28,534 nucleotides of DNA, taken from IMG/VR virus record IMGVR_UViG_3300028840_001281, positions 1-28,534 of that record; one strand, 5' to 3'. The notes under the pieces were generated by a model. It had not been told where the DNA came from, did not search any database, and saw only the letters and a list, made by a program, of their open reading frames with translations. Both the position numbers and the translations under genes were made by a program. The stretch is from a virus. Below are positions 8,159 to 16,806 of this stretch, piece by piece (the stretch's first letter is position 1; each line of letters begins with the position of its first letter).

Positions 8159-8964
8159 TGGCTGATATTCAAACAGTAAGACAAGCATTACCAGAATTTT
8201 TAGAAGCACCAGCAAAAACTTATTTAAGTCAATTAGAAACAGCGATTGGTGGTCTTAAAGGTTTAGATGTATCACAATTATATGGACCACAATTTGTAGC
8301 TGGACCGGGTGCATTAACAACACAAGCAGAACAGTTAGCAACAGGTTTAGGTGGTTATCAACCTTATTTACAAGCAGCAGCTGCTGCAACAGGACCAACT
8401 GCTTATCAAGCTTACATGTCACCGTATCAGCAAGATGTTATTGGTGCTACACTTAGAGAATTTGATGTTCAAACTCAAAGAGGTTTGCCAGCATTAGCAG
8501 CCCAAGCAATTGGTGCTGGGGCTTATGGTGGCGGTCGAGAAGGTGTGCAGAGAGCTGTTTATTTATCAGAAGCAGATAGAAACAGAGCAGCATTACAAGC
8601 ATCGATGTTACAAGAAGGATTTACTCAAGCACAAGATTTAGCACAAAGACAATTTACTCAACAATTAGGATTAGCTCAAGCAGCTCCTCAATTTTTAGGT
8701 CAACAGATTGGTGCGTTAACAACATTAGGTGGAGCGCAAGAAGCAAGAAGTCAAGCACAACTTCAAGCGCAACAACAGTTAGCACAACAGCAAGCATTTC
8801 AACCATTACAAACTGCTCAACAGTATGGTACAGGTATTATGGGATTAATTTCTGGTTATCCTGGAGTTGGAGTTCAACAAACAATCACTCCATCACCAAC
8901 CGCTTTACAATCAGCTATTGGAGCTGGAGCAACCTTAGCAGGAATATATAGAGCATTTAGATAA
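8158..8964 (+). CDS. Gln/Ala-rich putative internal virion protein
   Basis: A 268-aa protein with an AAGGAGG site and a TAATG overlap with the preceding stop. It is strongly Ala/Gln-rich. Residues about 60-240 are long amphipathic helices with stretches such as A-Q-L-Q-A-Q-Q-Q-L-A-Q-Q-Q. The Gly-rich segment A-I-G-A-G-A-Y-G-G-G-R-E-G is conserved in similar marine phage proteins. No enzymatic motif is seen. Such Q/A-rich helical proteins are typical of phage internal or DNA-ejection proteins, which it would share with its neighbours. A role as head-tail or scaffold-like component is possible. Function is inferred from composition and position. Confidence 0.55.
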   Translation: MADIQTVRQALPEFLEAPAKTYLSQLETAIGGLKGLDVSQLYGPQFVAGPGALTTQAEQLATGLGGYQPYLQAAAAATGPTAYQAYMSPYQQDVIGATLREFDVQTQRGLPALAAQAIGAGAYGGGREGVQRAVYLSEADRNRAALQASMLQEGFTQAQDLAQRQFTQQLGLAQAAPQFLGQQIGALTTLGGAQEARSQAQLQAQQQLAQQQAFQPLQTAQQYGTGIMGLISGYPGVGVQQTITPSPTALQSAIGAGATLAGIYRAFR

Positions 8965-8965
8965 T

Positions 8966-9850
8966 ATGAGTATAATTTTTAAAAGACCTATGTTTAAAAA
9001 AGGTGGTGCTGTTGGCACCGGCATCATGGCCAATGTGGAAAGAAGAAACTATGCTGATGGTGACTATGTTGAAAGACTTACGAAAGCTGCTGGCTTAGGT
9101 CCAGATCAAGGTATGGATCCTTTAACTAAATTTTTATTATCTTATGGTCCTGCGGTCGCAACACAAAGACCAACTGGTGGAACAGTAGGTACTTTAGTTG
9201 CCGCTGCTAAAGCACCAACGGAACAGTTAATAACTGATGTTGCTGAAAAAGAAAAAGCATTAAGAAACATTAGACTAGCAGGAGAGCAAGCTGCTATTGA
9301 ACAAGAAGGTAAAAGAGAATTATTAAGAGAAGAACTAGCAGCGAGACAAAAAATTGCCGCACAAGAAACAGCAGCAAGATTAGGTGAACTAGGTGAAGAA
9401 CGTGCTATGGAGTATGCTGAAGAAGAATATGATAAGGATATGAATAAAGGTAGAAATCGTTATGCTTATGAAAAAATAGGTGGTATTAGAGAAAAACTCG
9501 CTGACACAGTTGGTGTATCGCAGATAGGTGGAACTATTGATGTAGATTTAACTGATCCAAAACAAGCTAAAAAATTTGCTGATTTGAATAAGTCTAAAGT
9601 TAATAAATATTTTTTTGATGTAACTACAGGACAAATTAAAAAATTAACAAGATCTCCAGAAGGAGTGCTTGGTTTTGAAGTAGTTTCTATGGCTGAATTA
9701 AAACCAGAAGAAGGAGTCAAGCTGCCTGAGCCAACAGAACCAAAAGAAAAAAAGGAAGAAATAAAACCATTGACACCTTCTTATTATATGAGACCACCAA
9801 AACCAGCAGAGAAAGATATTCCAGGATATACGGATATAACTGGAGCATAG
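8966..9850 (+). CDS. putative internal virion protein, coiled-coil
   Basis: A 294-aa protein beginning one base after the previous stop. The start M-S-I-I-F-K-R-P-M-F-K-K-G-G is a short basic motif. Residues about 90-160 form a charged coiled coil (E-K-E-K-A-L-R, E-G-K-R-E-L-L-R-E-E-L). A more globular alpha/beta segment follows (residues 170-245). The tail is Pro/Lys/Glu-rich and probably disordered. I see no catalytic motif. It precedes the 1327-aa protein with an AGGAGG in the junction, consistent with a shared ejection complex. Confidence 0.55.
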   Translation: MSIIFKRPMFKKGGAVGTGIMANVERRNYADGDYVERLTKAAGLGPDQGMDPLTKFLLSYGPAVATQRPTGGTVGTLVAAAKAPTEQLITDVAEKEKALRNIRLAGEQAAIEQEGKRELLREELAARQKIAAQETAARLGELGEERAMEYAEEEYDKDMNKGRNRYAYEKIGGIREKLADTVGVSQIGGTIDVDLTDPKQAKKFADLNKSKVNKYFFDVTTGQIKKLTRSPEGVLGFEVVSMAELKPEEGVKLPEPTEPKEKKEEIKPLTPSYYMRPPKPAEKDIPGYTDITGA

Positions 9851-9858
9851 GAGGCTAA

Positions 9859-12800
9859 ATGGCGGAATTCGTACCTCTAATTCCAGCAGAAGAAAATAAT
9901 GATACCAGCTGGTACACTGCTACGGCTGCAGGTATTGCTTCAGGTATAATTAAAGTTCCTGAAGGTATTGTTTCTTTAGCTGCAGAATTAATTGATCTTG
10001 GACTTGACAGCAATAAAGCTGCTGAAGTTGAAAAATTTTTTGATAAAATAAATCCTTTTGAAGAAGTTGCTGATGATCGAGCGATTGGTAAATTAACCGA
10101 AGCTTTAGTTTCCATTGGTATACCAGGCGCTGCCGGTTTCAGGGCAGCAACTAAACTTGCTGATAAAGCATTAAAAGCTAAAAGAGCTGGTACTTACGCT
10201 AATTTAAAATCAAAAAATTTAATGGCTTCTTCAAGAAGAGCCAAAGAACTAAATAGAAAAGCCGGTTATCAAAAATTTGCTGCCGGTGTTTTTGGTGGTG
10301 CTGCAGGTGAAGCTTTTGTTGCTGACGTTGAAGAGATTGGAACTTTTGGTGATCTATTAGGTGGACCAACTGATTTAGATCGAGATGAATATTTAGAAGG
10401 ACGACCTGATGCTATTAGAAAACTTTTAAATAGAGTTAAGTTTGGTTCTGAATCTTTATTCATTACACCTTTTGTTGCTGGCGCTGGTAAAGGAGCAAAG
10501 GCACTCGCAACGCGAGGCGCGGAACTTGCTTATAGTGATAATAAATTTTATCGATGGATTGATAGATATGTAGGTGCACCTTTTAGACCAAGAGGAGATT
10601 TACCACAAGAAGTTTTTTTATCTGAGATGAGAAAACAAGGTCTAAAATCTAAAGATATAAATCGAGCTAAACAAATCGTTAATCAAATAACTAAAATAAC
10701 GGATAAAATGTTTCCAGACATTCAAAGTGTTTTTGATAAATCTGTTAGAAGTGAAAGAGAACAATTTCTTAAAAAATTAAATGATGCTTTGTTTGGTGGT
10801 GATTTAAGAAAAGGTATATCAGGTAAACAAATAGATGAAATTGTTGATGACATGAAAGCAAAAAACATGACTGAAGTTGAACAACAAAATATTGTAACTA
10901 GTCTAAACGAAGCAAGATTAGAAATGACTGGTTTAGTTGATGTCTTAGATAGAAATTTAAAACTAGGTGTCAATGTTAAAAAAAGCACTAAAGATTTACA
11001 GGAAATTTTAAAAGAAAGAATTCAATCTTGGGTAGGCACAACCTATAAAATTTATGAACATAAAAGTGGTTTATTTAATTTGTTCAGAAGTTATAAGCCA
11101 ACGGATGAAGCTTATACTAAAGCCGTTAATTTATTTAGACGATATATTGCTAAAAACGATAAAACAAGAAAAACACCTTTTGATCAGGATAGTACCGAGT
11201 ATGTTGAACAAGCAAGATCTATAGTTGATGATATTTTAGATCAAGTAGAGAGAAAAAAGAAACCAGGAATGTTGCCAGATTTTACTTACATTAATAAAAC
11301 TTTAGATGGTCAAACAACTAAATCATTTGAAAAATTAGCTGGAAAAGGTTCTAAAGTATTTAGAGAATTGTTTGGTGAAATACAAGATCCAAGATATTCA
11401 ATCTTTAATGCCATAACTAATTTATCAGCTGTTAGTCGAACTTTAGCTTATTTAGATGATGTTGCTCTTAAAAATGATGATGTCATTGCTAAAGGTGGCC
11501 GAGGATTTTTCTGGGCCAATGAAGAAGCTGCTAAACAAGCAGTTAGGCAAGCAGATACTGGTATAGAATTAGTAGAAATGGATGATGTAATTTCTCTATT
11601 ACCTGGTATGAAAAATTTTAACAATCCTTTACAAGGTAAATGGACAACTAGAGAAATTGCCGATGGTATAAAAAATGCGAACGATATTGCTAGTGGTTTA
11701 TCAGCATTTGTTAGAGGAAGAGAAGCAGCTAGTGGAGCTGAAAAAGCCGTTAGTTGGTTTTATAGAAATTTATTATTAGTTCCAAAAGGAATATCACAAT
11801 TAGCAAAAACAGTTTTATCAATTCCAACTCACATACGAAACTTTTTAAGTGCGGGTGCTTTTGCTGGAGCCAATGGAGTTTTATTTGAAAACCCAAAATT
11901 ATTTGCAAAAGCGTTTCAACAAGGAATTGATGTTTCAGGTTTATTAAAACTAGGTGACAATAGTCCTCAAGCACAAAAAATTTATAACGAATTAGTTGAA
12001 TTAGGTGTCGTTAACTCACAAGTTCAAATTGGAGATTTAAAAGCTTTATTAAGAGATGTTCGATTTGGAGAACAATTAAATAATACCGATGCTATTTTAC
12101 GACCTATGATGGCTAGATTAAAAAAATTAGGTCAATTCTTTCAAGGTAAATATGTGGCAGAAGATGACACTTGGAAAATAACTAACTATGTTGTTGAATT
12201 AAATCGAATACATAAAGCACGAGCTAAACAAGCAGGAAAGTCAGTGGATGAATTCTTGGAGGGTTTAGGTGAAGTTGAACAAAGAGCTTTAAAAGAAGAA
12301 GCAGCAACTATTGTTAAAAATACTGTTCCTAATTACGCTTACGTAGGTTCAGCTGTTAAAACTTCTAGATTATTACCAATTGGTAATTTCATGTCTTTTC
12401 CTTCAGAGATGTTAAGAACTACAACAAACATTGCTGAACAAGGTATTAAAGAATTAAAACATTCAAGACCCACAAGAGGCAGTAATATAACACCTGTTGT
12501 TTTTGAGATAGGTAAAGGTTTTGTAAAAAATGATGCTATTGCAAGAGGTACTTACGGTACTGGTTTTAAAAGAATATCTGGAATGGCAGTAACGGTTACA
12601 GGAGTTCCTGTTGCTGTGACTGAAGGTGCGAAAGCATTGTATGATGTAACCGAAGAAGAAATAGATGCTTTACGACAATTTGTTCCTGAATGGTCAAAAA
12701 ATTCTACTCTTATTCCAATTAGAGATGATGATGGTGAATTAAGATACATAGATTTCAGTCATAGTAATGCTTATGATGTTATTAGTCGACCTTATAGAAC

Positions 12801-13842
12801 ACTTATAAATAATATCTTAGAGGGACAACAAGACGGTGATACTTTACTTTCAGGTTTTGTTAGTGGTGTTAATGAAGCTAGTGCAGAAATAATGAATCCA
12901 TTTATATCTGAATCTATCTGGACAGAAGCTATTACAGATTTAACTGTTAGAGGAGGAATAACTCCAGAAGGAAGAAGACTTTACACAGATCAAACTTCTG
13001 CCGGTGATAAATTAGCTATTAGATTTTTACATTTAGGGGAAGCTCTAGCGCCTTCTTACAAACAATTTCAAAGACTAGGTCAAGCTGCATTCGGTATACC
13101 TACTAAACGAGGAGAAGAATTAGATATAGGACCTGAACTTGCGGGCTTTATGGGTTTACGACCAATTAAAGTTAATCCACTAGAATCAATGGGTTTTAAA
13201 ATTGCAGAATATCAAACAGGTATTCGAAATGCCCGAAGAGAATTTACTGGTGGTTATTTTGGTTTATTAAGAGGAGGTCGAGTAACTCCTAATGAAATTA
13301 TTGAAAGATATTTACTATCTAACGCAGCTAGATTTAATGTTCAAAAAGAAATGTATAAAAATATTAATGCAGCTGGTGTTTTAGGTGTTAATCCATCTTT
13401 ATTAAAAAGAGAATTTGATGATAGACAAATTAGTGCAAAAACTTTTAATCAATTAAGGCGAGGTAGATTTGATCCTTATTTCCCTTCACAAGATATTCAA
13501 GATAGGTTTAGAGAAATAGCAGCTAATCTAGGTGAACTTAATCCTTATAAAGAAGCAGCGCCTATTTTAAGATTGATTAGAAACGATTTAAGACAACTAG
13601 ATTTAGGTAGTAATTTTGATTTAAAACTAGAAGATTATTTGCTTGAAGATATTAGTTTACCTGCTCCGCAAACATCACAACTTACACCAAGTCCTGATGT
13701 TATTACGCAAGGACAAAATATATTAGGTCAGGGACAAGCATTAGCACAAGGTATAACTCCATCTGGCTTGACACCAACTGAAGAAGCGTTATTATCAGAC
13801 GAAGAAAAATTAATCCGACGTAGACAAAGAGGACTCGTATAA
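9859..13842 (+). CDS. giant internal virion (DNA-ejection) protein
   Basis: At 1327 aa this is the largest gene in the window, with an ideal AGGAGG ribosome site. It has Ala/Gly-rich hydrophobic segments near the N-terminus (A-T-A-A-G-I-A-S-G, A-G-V-F-G-G-A-A-G), long charged helices, and a Gln/Pro-rich tail (residues ~1275-1310). It occupies the place of the large T7 gp16-type ejectosome protein in podoviruses: after other internal proteins, at the end of the virion module. I see no clear lysozyme or transglycosylase motif. No tape-measure gene is evident, which fits a short tail. A GC-rich hairpin lies inside at 10504. The assignment rests on size, composition and position. Confidence 0.6.
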   Translation: MAEFVPLIPAEENNDTSWYTATAAGIASGIIKVPEGIVSLAAELIDLGLDSNKAAEVEKFFDKINPFEEVADDRAIGKLTEALVSIGIPGAAGFRAATKLADKALKAKRAGTYANLKSKNLMASSRRAKELNRKAGYQKFAAGVFGGAAGEAFVADVEEIGTFGDLLGGPTDLDRDEYLEGRPDAIRKLLNRVKFGSESLFITPFVAGAGKGAKALATRGAELAYSDNKFYRWIDRYVGAPFRPRGDLPQEVFLSEMRKQGLKSKDINRAKQIVNQITKITDKMFPDIQSVFDKSVRSEREQFLKKLNDALFGGDLRKGISGKQIDEIVDDMKAKNMTEVEQQNIVTSLNEARLEMTGLVDVLDRNLKLGVNVKKSTKDLQEILKERIQSWVGTTYKIYEHKSGLFNLFRSYKPTDEAYTKAVNLFRRYIAKNDKTRKTPFDQDSTEYVEQARSIVDDILDQVERKKKPGMLPDFTYINKTLDGQTTKSFEKLAGKGSKVFRELFGEIQDPRYSIFNAITNLSAVSRTLAYLDDVALKNDDVIAKGGRGFFWANEEAAKQAVRQADTGIELVEMDDVISLLPGMKNFNNPLQGKWTTREIADGIKNANDIASGLSAFVRGREAASGAEKAVSWFYRNLLLVPKGISQLAKTVLSIPTHIRNFLSAGAFAGANGVLFENPKLFAKAFQQGIDVSGLLKLGDNSPQAQKIYNELVELGVVNSQVQIGDLKALLRDVRFGEQLNNTDAILRPMMARLKKLGQFFQGKYVAEDDTWKITNYVVELNRIHKARAKQAGKSVDEFLEGLGEVEQRALKEEAATIVKNTVPNYAYVGSAVKTSRLLPIGNFMSFPSEMLRTTTNIAEQGIKELKHSRPTRGSNITPVVFEIGKGFVKNDAIARGTYGTGFKRISGMAVTVTGVPVAVTEGAKALYDVTEEEIDALRQFVPEWSKNSTLIPIRDDDGELRYIDFSHSNAYDVISRPYRTLINNILEGQQDGDTLLSGFVSGVNEASAEIMNPFISESIWTEAITDLTVRGGITPEGRRLYTDQTSAGDKLAIRFLHLGEALAPSYKQFQRLGQAAFGIPTKRGEELDIGPELAGFMGLRPIKVNPLESMGFKIAEYQTGIRNARREFTGGYFGLLRGGRVTPNEIIERYLLSNAARFNVQKEMYKNINAAGVLGVNPSLLKREFDDRQISAKTFNQLRRGRFDPYFPSQDIQDRFREIAANLGELNPYKEAAPILRLIRNDLRQLDLGSNFDLKLEDYLLEDISLPAPQTSQLTPSPDVITQGQNILGQGQALAQGITPSGLTPTEEALLSDEEKLIRRRQRGLV
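10504..10516. repeat. short GC-rich hairpin CTCGC-AAC-GCGAG in coding region
   Basis: Arms CTCGC and GCGAG flank a 3-base loop, followed by GCGCGG. CTCGCAAC is shared with 2292-2299. The patch stands out from flanking AT-rich codons and encodes A-L-A-T-R-G-A-E. Confidence 0.4.
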
Positions 13843-14246
13843 TGACATTAGAAGAATATTTAGAATATTTAAGAAGACTTCAAGAAGGTGGAGATAATTC
13901 TGCTAATATTTTTACACCACAAGACGCTAGATTAGCTGTTGGTCAAGAACCTTTAAGCAATAGAGGTATTATGGCAGCAGGTTTTTTAACAGGCAATCCT
14001 TTTTTTACTATGGCAACTGCTTTACCTCGATTAGCGGATAGAGGTATTTTACCTTCTGGTTTAAATCGAATGTTTGGTTCAAGAGCATCTGCAAATGTTG
14101 AACAAGGTTTACCAGCAGTTATAAACATGAAATCAGTCTATGATGATTTTGGATATGGTGACAGTGGACCTAGTGGTTCTTATGATGGAGCAGCTAGTAT
14201 GTCTGAATACTCTGCAGATCCAACTTCATTTTCAGGGAGTTTTTAA
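13842..14246 (+). CDS. hypothetical protein in virion operon
   Basis: A 134-aa protein with a TAATG overlap at both ends, so it is an operon member. Residues 1-30 are an acidic/Tyr-rich helix (L-E-E-Y-L-E-Y-L-R-R-L). A Gly/Phe-rich middle (A-A-G-F-L-T-G-N-P-F-F) could associate with a membrane. The C-terminal 35 residues are Ser/Gly/Asp-rich and probably disordered. No family recognised. It may belong to the ejection complex or be a small virion component. Confidence 0.55.
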   Translation: MTLEEYLEYLRRLQEGGDNSANIFTPQDARLAVGQEPLSNRGIMAAGFLTGNPFFTMATALPRLADRGILPSGLNRMFGSRASANVEQGLPAVINMKSVYDDFGYGDSGPSGSYDGAASMSEYSADPTSFSGSF

Positions 14247-14422
14247 TGCCTAAAAAATCTGCACTACAAAAAATAGAAGCTCATGAAAAACTTTGCAGGA
14301 TAATGCAAAAACAAACGTTTGATCAAATTAAAGAATTAAAAGCACAGATAGTTAGAATAGAAAGAATATTAATTGGTACGGCTGCTTTCGTTATTATGAG
14401 CCTACTTGACAAGTTATTTTAA
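14246..14422 (+). CDS. small XhlA-like membrane peptide, possible holin-related
   Basis: This 58-aa gene starts inside the upstream stop (TAATG). It has the layout of XhlA-type phage peptides: a charged coiled coil (residues 5-40, E-A-H-E-K-L then I-K-E-L-K-A-Q-I-V-R-I-E-R) followed by one C-terminal membrane segment (I-L-I-G-T-A-A-F-V-I-M-S-L-L). XhlA-family proteins take part in host lysis with a holin and endolysin. Here the endolysin candidate is 12 kb downstream, so a role in virion membrane contact is also possible. Call based on layout only. Confidence 0.55.
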   Translation: MPKKSALQKIEAHEKLCRIMQKQTFDQIKELKAQIVRIERILIGTAAFVIMSLLDKLF

Positions 14423-14433
14423 ATAATTATATA
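14406..14433 (+). promoter_or_regulatory. sigma70-type promoter for hsp20
   Basis: A perfect TTGACA (14406-14411) is followed after 16 bases by TATATA (14428-14433). It lies in the end of the preceding gene and about 60 bases before the hsp20 start, so hsp20 may be transcribed on its own. The expected start is near 14440, inside the inverted repeat at 14432-14451. Confidence 0.5.
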
Positions 14434-14451
14434 TGTTGCAGGCGCAACATA
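14432..14451. promoter_or_regulatory. 8-bp perfect inverted repeat overlapping hsp20 promoter
   Basis: TATGTTGC (14432-14439) and GCAACATA (14444-14451) pair perfectly around the 4-base loop AGGC. There is no T-run after it, so it is a poor intrinsic terminator. Its place across the -10 and likely transcription start suggests an operator or a 5' mRNA hairpin. Termination of the virion operon remains possible. Confidence 0.45.
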
Positions 14452-14490
14452 AGTTGGCCTATTAAACTTGCTTAATATAAGGAGGATAAT

Positions 14491-14922
14491 ATGACAGCAC
14501 TAGATTTAATCAATAAGTTCAATAAAGACGTTTGGAATCATTCAGACAAATTGTTTGGTGATGTGTTTGATAACATGTTCAGCAATATGGCAATGGGTTC
14601 AGCGACTCAATCTTTTCCTTTTCACAATGTTGTGAAGTATGGCAAAGGTGAATATGGCATTGAGTTAGGACTTGCAGGCTTCAATAAGAAGAATGTTAAA
14701 GTTCAATACAAAGATGGCGTATTAACAATCTCTGGTCAAGTTAATGATACAGAAAAAGAATACCTAGAAAAAGGTTTAGCATTTAGAAAATTTTTCAAAC
14801 AATTTGCAATCAATGATAAAGCAGTTGTTAATGATGCTAAAATGGAAGATGGTGTTCTAACAATCAAACTTGGTGTTAATGAACCAGAAGAAATCAAAGC
14901 TCAAGATATAGAAATCAAATAA
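14491..14922 (+). CDS. Hsp20 small heat-shock protein
   Basis: A 143-aa alpha-crystallin-type chaperone preceded by AAGGAGG. The domain spans about residues 45-140: Y-G-I-E-L-G-L-A-G-F-N-K-K-N-V-K-V strands, K-D-G-V-L-T-I-S-G-Q, then G-L-A-F-R-K-F-F, and the closing E-D-G-V-L-T-I-K-L-G strand. The N-terminus is Met/Phe-rich. Hsp20 proteins hold unfolding proteins; phage copies occur in many marine myo- and podoviruses and are thought to help virion assembly or host proteostasis. It has its own predicted promoter, and its stop directly abuts the stop of the convergent helicase gene. Confidence 0.92.
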   Translation: MTALDLINKFNKDVWNHSDKLFGDVFDNMFSNMAMGSATQSFPFHNVVKYGKGEYGIELGLAGFNKKNVKVQYKDGVLTISGQVNDTEKEYLEKGLAFRKFFKQFAINDKAVVNDAKMEDGVLTIKLGVNEPEEIKAQDIEIK

Positions 14923-16347
14923 TTATATCCACGCTTTAAGTTCTTCGCCCATAATTTCTGTGGCGATGTTAACTTTCTTTCGAAGGGATTGGACGATTTT
15001 ATCATCGACAGTCCCTTCAGCAATAATATCAATATAAGTCATAGGTTTTTCCTGACCAATACGATCAATCCTTGCTTCAGACTGTTGACGTTTTTCTAAA
15101 TCATAACCATTTGAATAATAAATCATTGTAGATGCGCCTGTTAAAGTAATTCCATAACCACCTGTTTGTGGTGTACCAACAATAAATCTAACAGGAGAAT
15201 CTTTGTCTTGAATTTTTTTAATTGCTTTTTGTCGATCATCAGTAGTGGTGTCACCATAATAAGTAACTACTGAATTTTCGCCATATTCTTTTGCTATGGC
15301 TTCAACAATTTTTTTAATGTCATAACGATAATGAGCCCAAATAACTGCTTTACCTTCAACTTCATCTAGTATTTCCATAAGTTGATTGATTCTGTTATTT
15401 TTTAATTCTTGAGTTGTGCCATCATTAGCAGTGAAATGACCACAAGTGATTTGATGTAATCGCATCAATTGCGTAATAACGGTAGCTGATGAAACCATTT
15501 TACCATTTAAAAAAGCGATCGCTTCTTGTTTCATTTGTTTATAAACTCTTTTTTGGTCATCAGATAATTCTATAATTCTTTTAGAAAAAGTTTTTTTAGG
15601 TAAATCTAAACAATCATCTTTTAAAACTCTATCGGAAAATTTAGTTATTTTTTCTGAAAGTTCAGGTAAATTTCTATAACCTGTTACTATATTAACTTGT
15701 CGACCGGATACATTAATGGATCTCATCCAAGCATATCTTGCTCTAAAACTATAATAAGAAGGATGATCTAATAATGATCCATCTAAAAATTCACATTGTG
15801 AATATAAATCTAAAGGCGATTTAGTTACAGGTGAACCAGTTAATATTCTTCTATATTTTGAATACTGAGCTAAGGCTAAAATATTTTTAGTTCTTTTAGC
15901 AGCAGGATTTTTAATAGTCGTTGATTCGTCCACACCAATTAAATTCGTGTGACAACTTAAAAATTTATGTGCAAACAATAAACCTTTTTTAGTTGAAAAG
16001 GCTTCCACATTCATAATTAAAATATGTAGATCATTTCCTCGTTGGAACAAAGGTTTTAGATCTTTAGCATTAGGATCAGTTTTCCATAAACCTATTTTCC
16101 TTTCAACATAGTCAGGTAAATGAGTAGGTATTTCTGAATCAAACCAGTTTTTATACACACCTTTAGGTGCAATAATTAAAGCCCCATTAATTCTACCAGC
16201 ATTGTATAACATGGCAATATTATCAATAAGAACCTTTGATTTACCTGTACCCATTTCCATAAAGTAGGCAAATACTTCTTTATCCCAAGATTTTTCAAGC
16301 GCTTTATATTGGTGCGCAAAAGGTTTAGTTTTAAATTTATAGTTCAT
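14923..16347 (-). CDS. SNF2-family (SF2) DNA helicase/translocase
   Basis: A 474-aa protein and the only large minus-strand gene. Motif I is M-E-M-G-T-G-K-S (residues 30-37) after an H-Q Q-motif at 12-13; motif II is D-E-S at 140-142; motif III is L-T-G-S-P. The C-terminal lobe has V-I-W-A-H-Y, then V-G-T-P-Q-T-G-G-Y-G-I-T-L-T and the motif VI Q-S-E-A-R-I-D-R-I-G-Q, which marks SNF2-like ATPases. These remodel protein-DNA complexes or translocate on duplex DNA. In phages they probably support replication or recombination. Its promoter lies at 16373-16401, divergent from the replication operon. Its 3' end touches the hsp20 stop with no gap. Confidence 0.92.
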   Translation of the reverse strand: MNYKFKTKPFAHQYKALEKSWDKEVFAYFMEMGTGKSKVLIDNIAMLYNAGRINGALIIAPKGVYKNWFDSEIPTHLPDYVERKIGLWKTDPNAKDLKPLFQRGNDLHILIMNVEAFSTKKGLLFAHKFLSCHTNLIGVDESTTIKNPAAKRTKNILALAQYSKYRRILTGSPVTKSPLDLYSQCEFLDGSLLDHPSYYSFRARYAWMRSINVSGRQVNIVTGYRNLPELSEKITKFSDRVLKDDCLDLPKKTFSKRIIELSDDQKRVYKQMKQEAIAFLNGKMVSSATVITQLMRLHQITCGHFTANDGTTQELKNNRINQLMEILDEVEGKAVIWAHYRYDIKKIVEAIAKEYGENSVVTYYGDTTTDDRQKAIKKIQDKDSPVRFIVGTPQTGGYGITLTGASTMIYYSNGYDLEKRQQSEARIDRIGQEKPMTYIDIIAEGTVDDKIVQSLRKKVNIATEIMGEELKAWI

Positions 16348-16353
16348 AGTTTG

Positions 16354-16371
16354 TATTGCTTTCTATTGCTT
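16354..16371. repeat. tandem TATTGCTT repeat between divergent genes
   Basis: TATTGCTT occurs at 16354-16361 and 16364-16371, exactly 10 bases apart (one helical turn), at the predicted transcription start and leader of the minus-strand helicase gene. This could be an operator; no protein can be named. Confidence 0.35.
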
Positions 16372-16372
16372 A

Positions 16373-16401
16373 GATATATATTTTATTGTATATAATGTCA
16401 A
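16373..16401 (-). promoter_or_regulatory. sigma70-type promoter for the SNF2 helicase gene
   Basis: Read on minus, TTGACA (16396-16401) is followed after 17 bases by TATATC (16373-16378); a TATATA two bases nearer is an alternative. The -35 overlaps the start region of the divergent plus-strand gene, and the TATAAT for that gene (16391-16396) sits between, so the two promoters interlock. Confidence 0.5.
16391..16396 (+). promoter_or_regulatory. TATAAT -10 box just upstream of the 16401 gene
   Basis: A perfect TATAAT ends four bases before ATG 16401, with a poor -35 (TTGCTT at 16366, spacing 19). If used, transcription would begin around the ATG and the mRNA would be leaderless. No ribosome site is seen for this gene. 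Confidence 0.3.
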
Positions 16402-16781
16402 TGCAAGAAAGCATAAATAATAAAGATCCAAAACCTATGGTCTATGTAATTCAAGACATACCGGGTTCGAGAGAAGGTCGACCTAAAATAAATATTATTG
16501 GTGCGACCCAATTTGGACAATTAAAAGTTTTACTACCTGAAAATGCACAGATCATTTTGAGTCCTGGTCCCCTAATTTATAAATTAAGAACCTTATTAAA
16601 AAATTATACACCAAAAGATTATTTACTACTTACAGGCGATCCTGCCATAATTGGTGTTGCGTGCTCTATTGTTTCTGATATAACTAATGGCAAATATAAT
16701 TTGTTAAAATGGGACAAACAAGAAAGAAGATATTATCCAGTTGAAATTAATTTATATCAAAAAATGGATTCATCACCTTGA
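16401..16781 (+). CDS. hypothetical phage protein
   Basis: In-frame starts lie at TTG 16386, ATG 16395 and ATG 16401. I prefer 16401, since the earlier ones overlap the TATAAT box; this gives 126 aa. The protein has a beta-rich first half (P-M-V-Y-V-I-Q-D-I-P-G, G-R-P-K-I-N-I-I-G-A) and a segment D-Y-L-L-L-T-G-D-P-A-I-I-G, resembling a small Rossmann-like or nucleotide-binding unit without a recognisable catalytic motif. Position before the replication operon suggests an early gene. Family not recognised. Confidence 0.6.
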   Translation: MQESINNKDPKPMVYVIQDIPGSREGRPKINIIGATQFGQLKVLLPENAQIILSPGPLIYKLRTLLKNYTPKDYLLLTGDPAIIGVACSIVSDITNGKYNLLKWDKQERRYYPVEINLYQKMDSSP

Positions 16782-16806
16782 CAACCTTAAAATAAAGGAT
16801 TATATT
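16778..16806 (+). promoter_or_regulatory. consensus sigma70 promoter of the replication operon
   Basis: TTGACA (16778-16783), overlapping the stop of the upstream gene, is followed after exactly 17 bases by TATATT (16801-16806). The expected start is near 16813, leaving a ~20-base leader with a CAGGAG ribosome site before ATG 16833. This is the best promoter in the window. Confidence 0.65.

Noticed and set aside
10722-10988. 88-codon open frame on minus, antisense to the giant virion gene
   Set aside because: Ser/Phe/Leu-rich composition typical of the complement of AT-rich coding sequence, no ribosome site, and the plus strand is clearly coding. The same applies to other antisense frames such as 9855-10115, 19455-19730 and 25813-26220.
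15513-15524. AAGCGATCGCTT containing the cyanobacterial HIP1 octamer GCGATCGC
   Set aside because: Single copy in 28.5 kb and inside a coding region; no sign of iteration or cyanobacterial origin.
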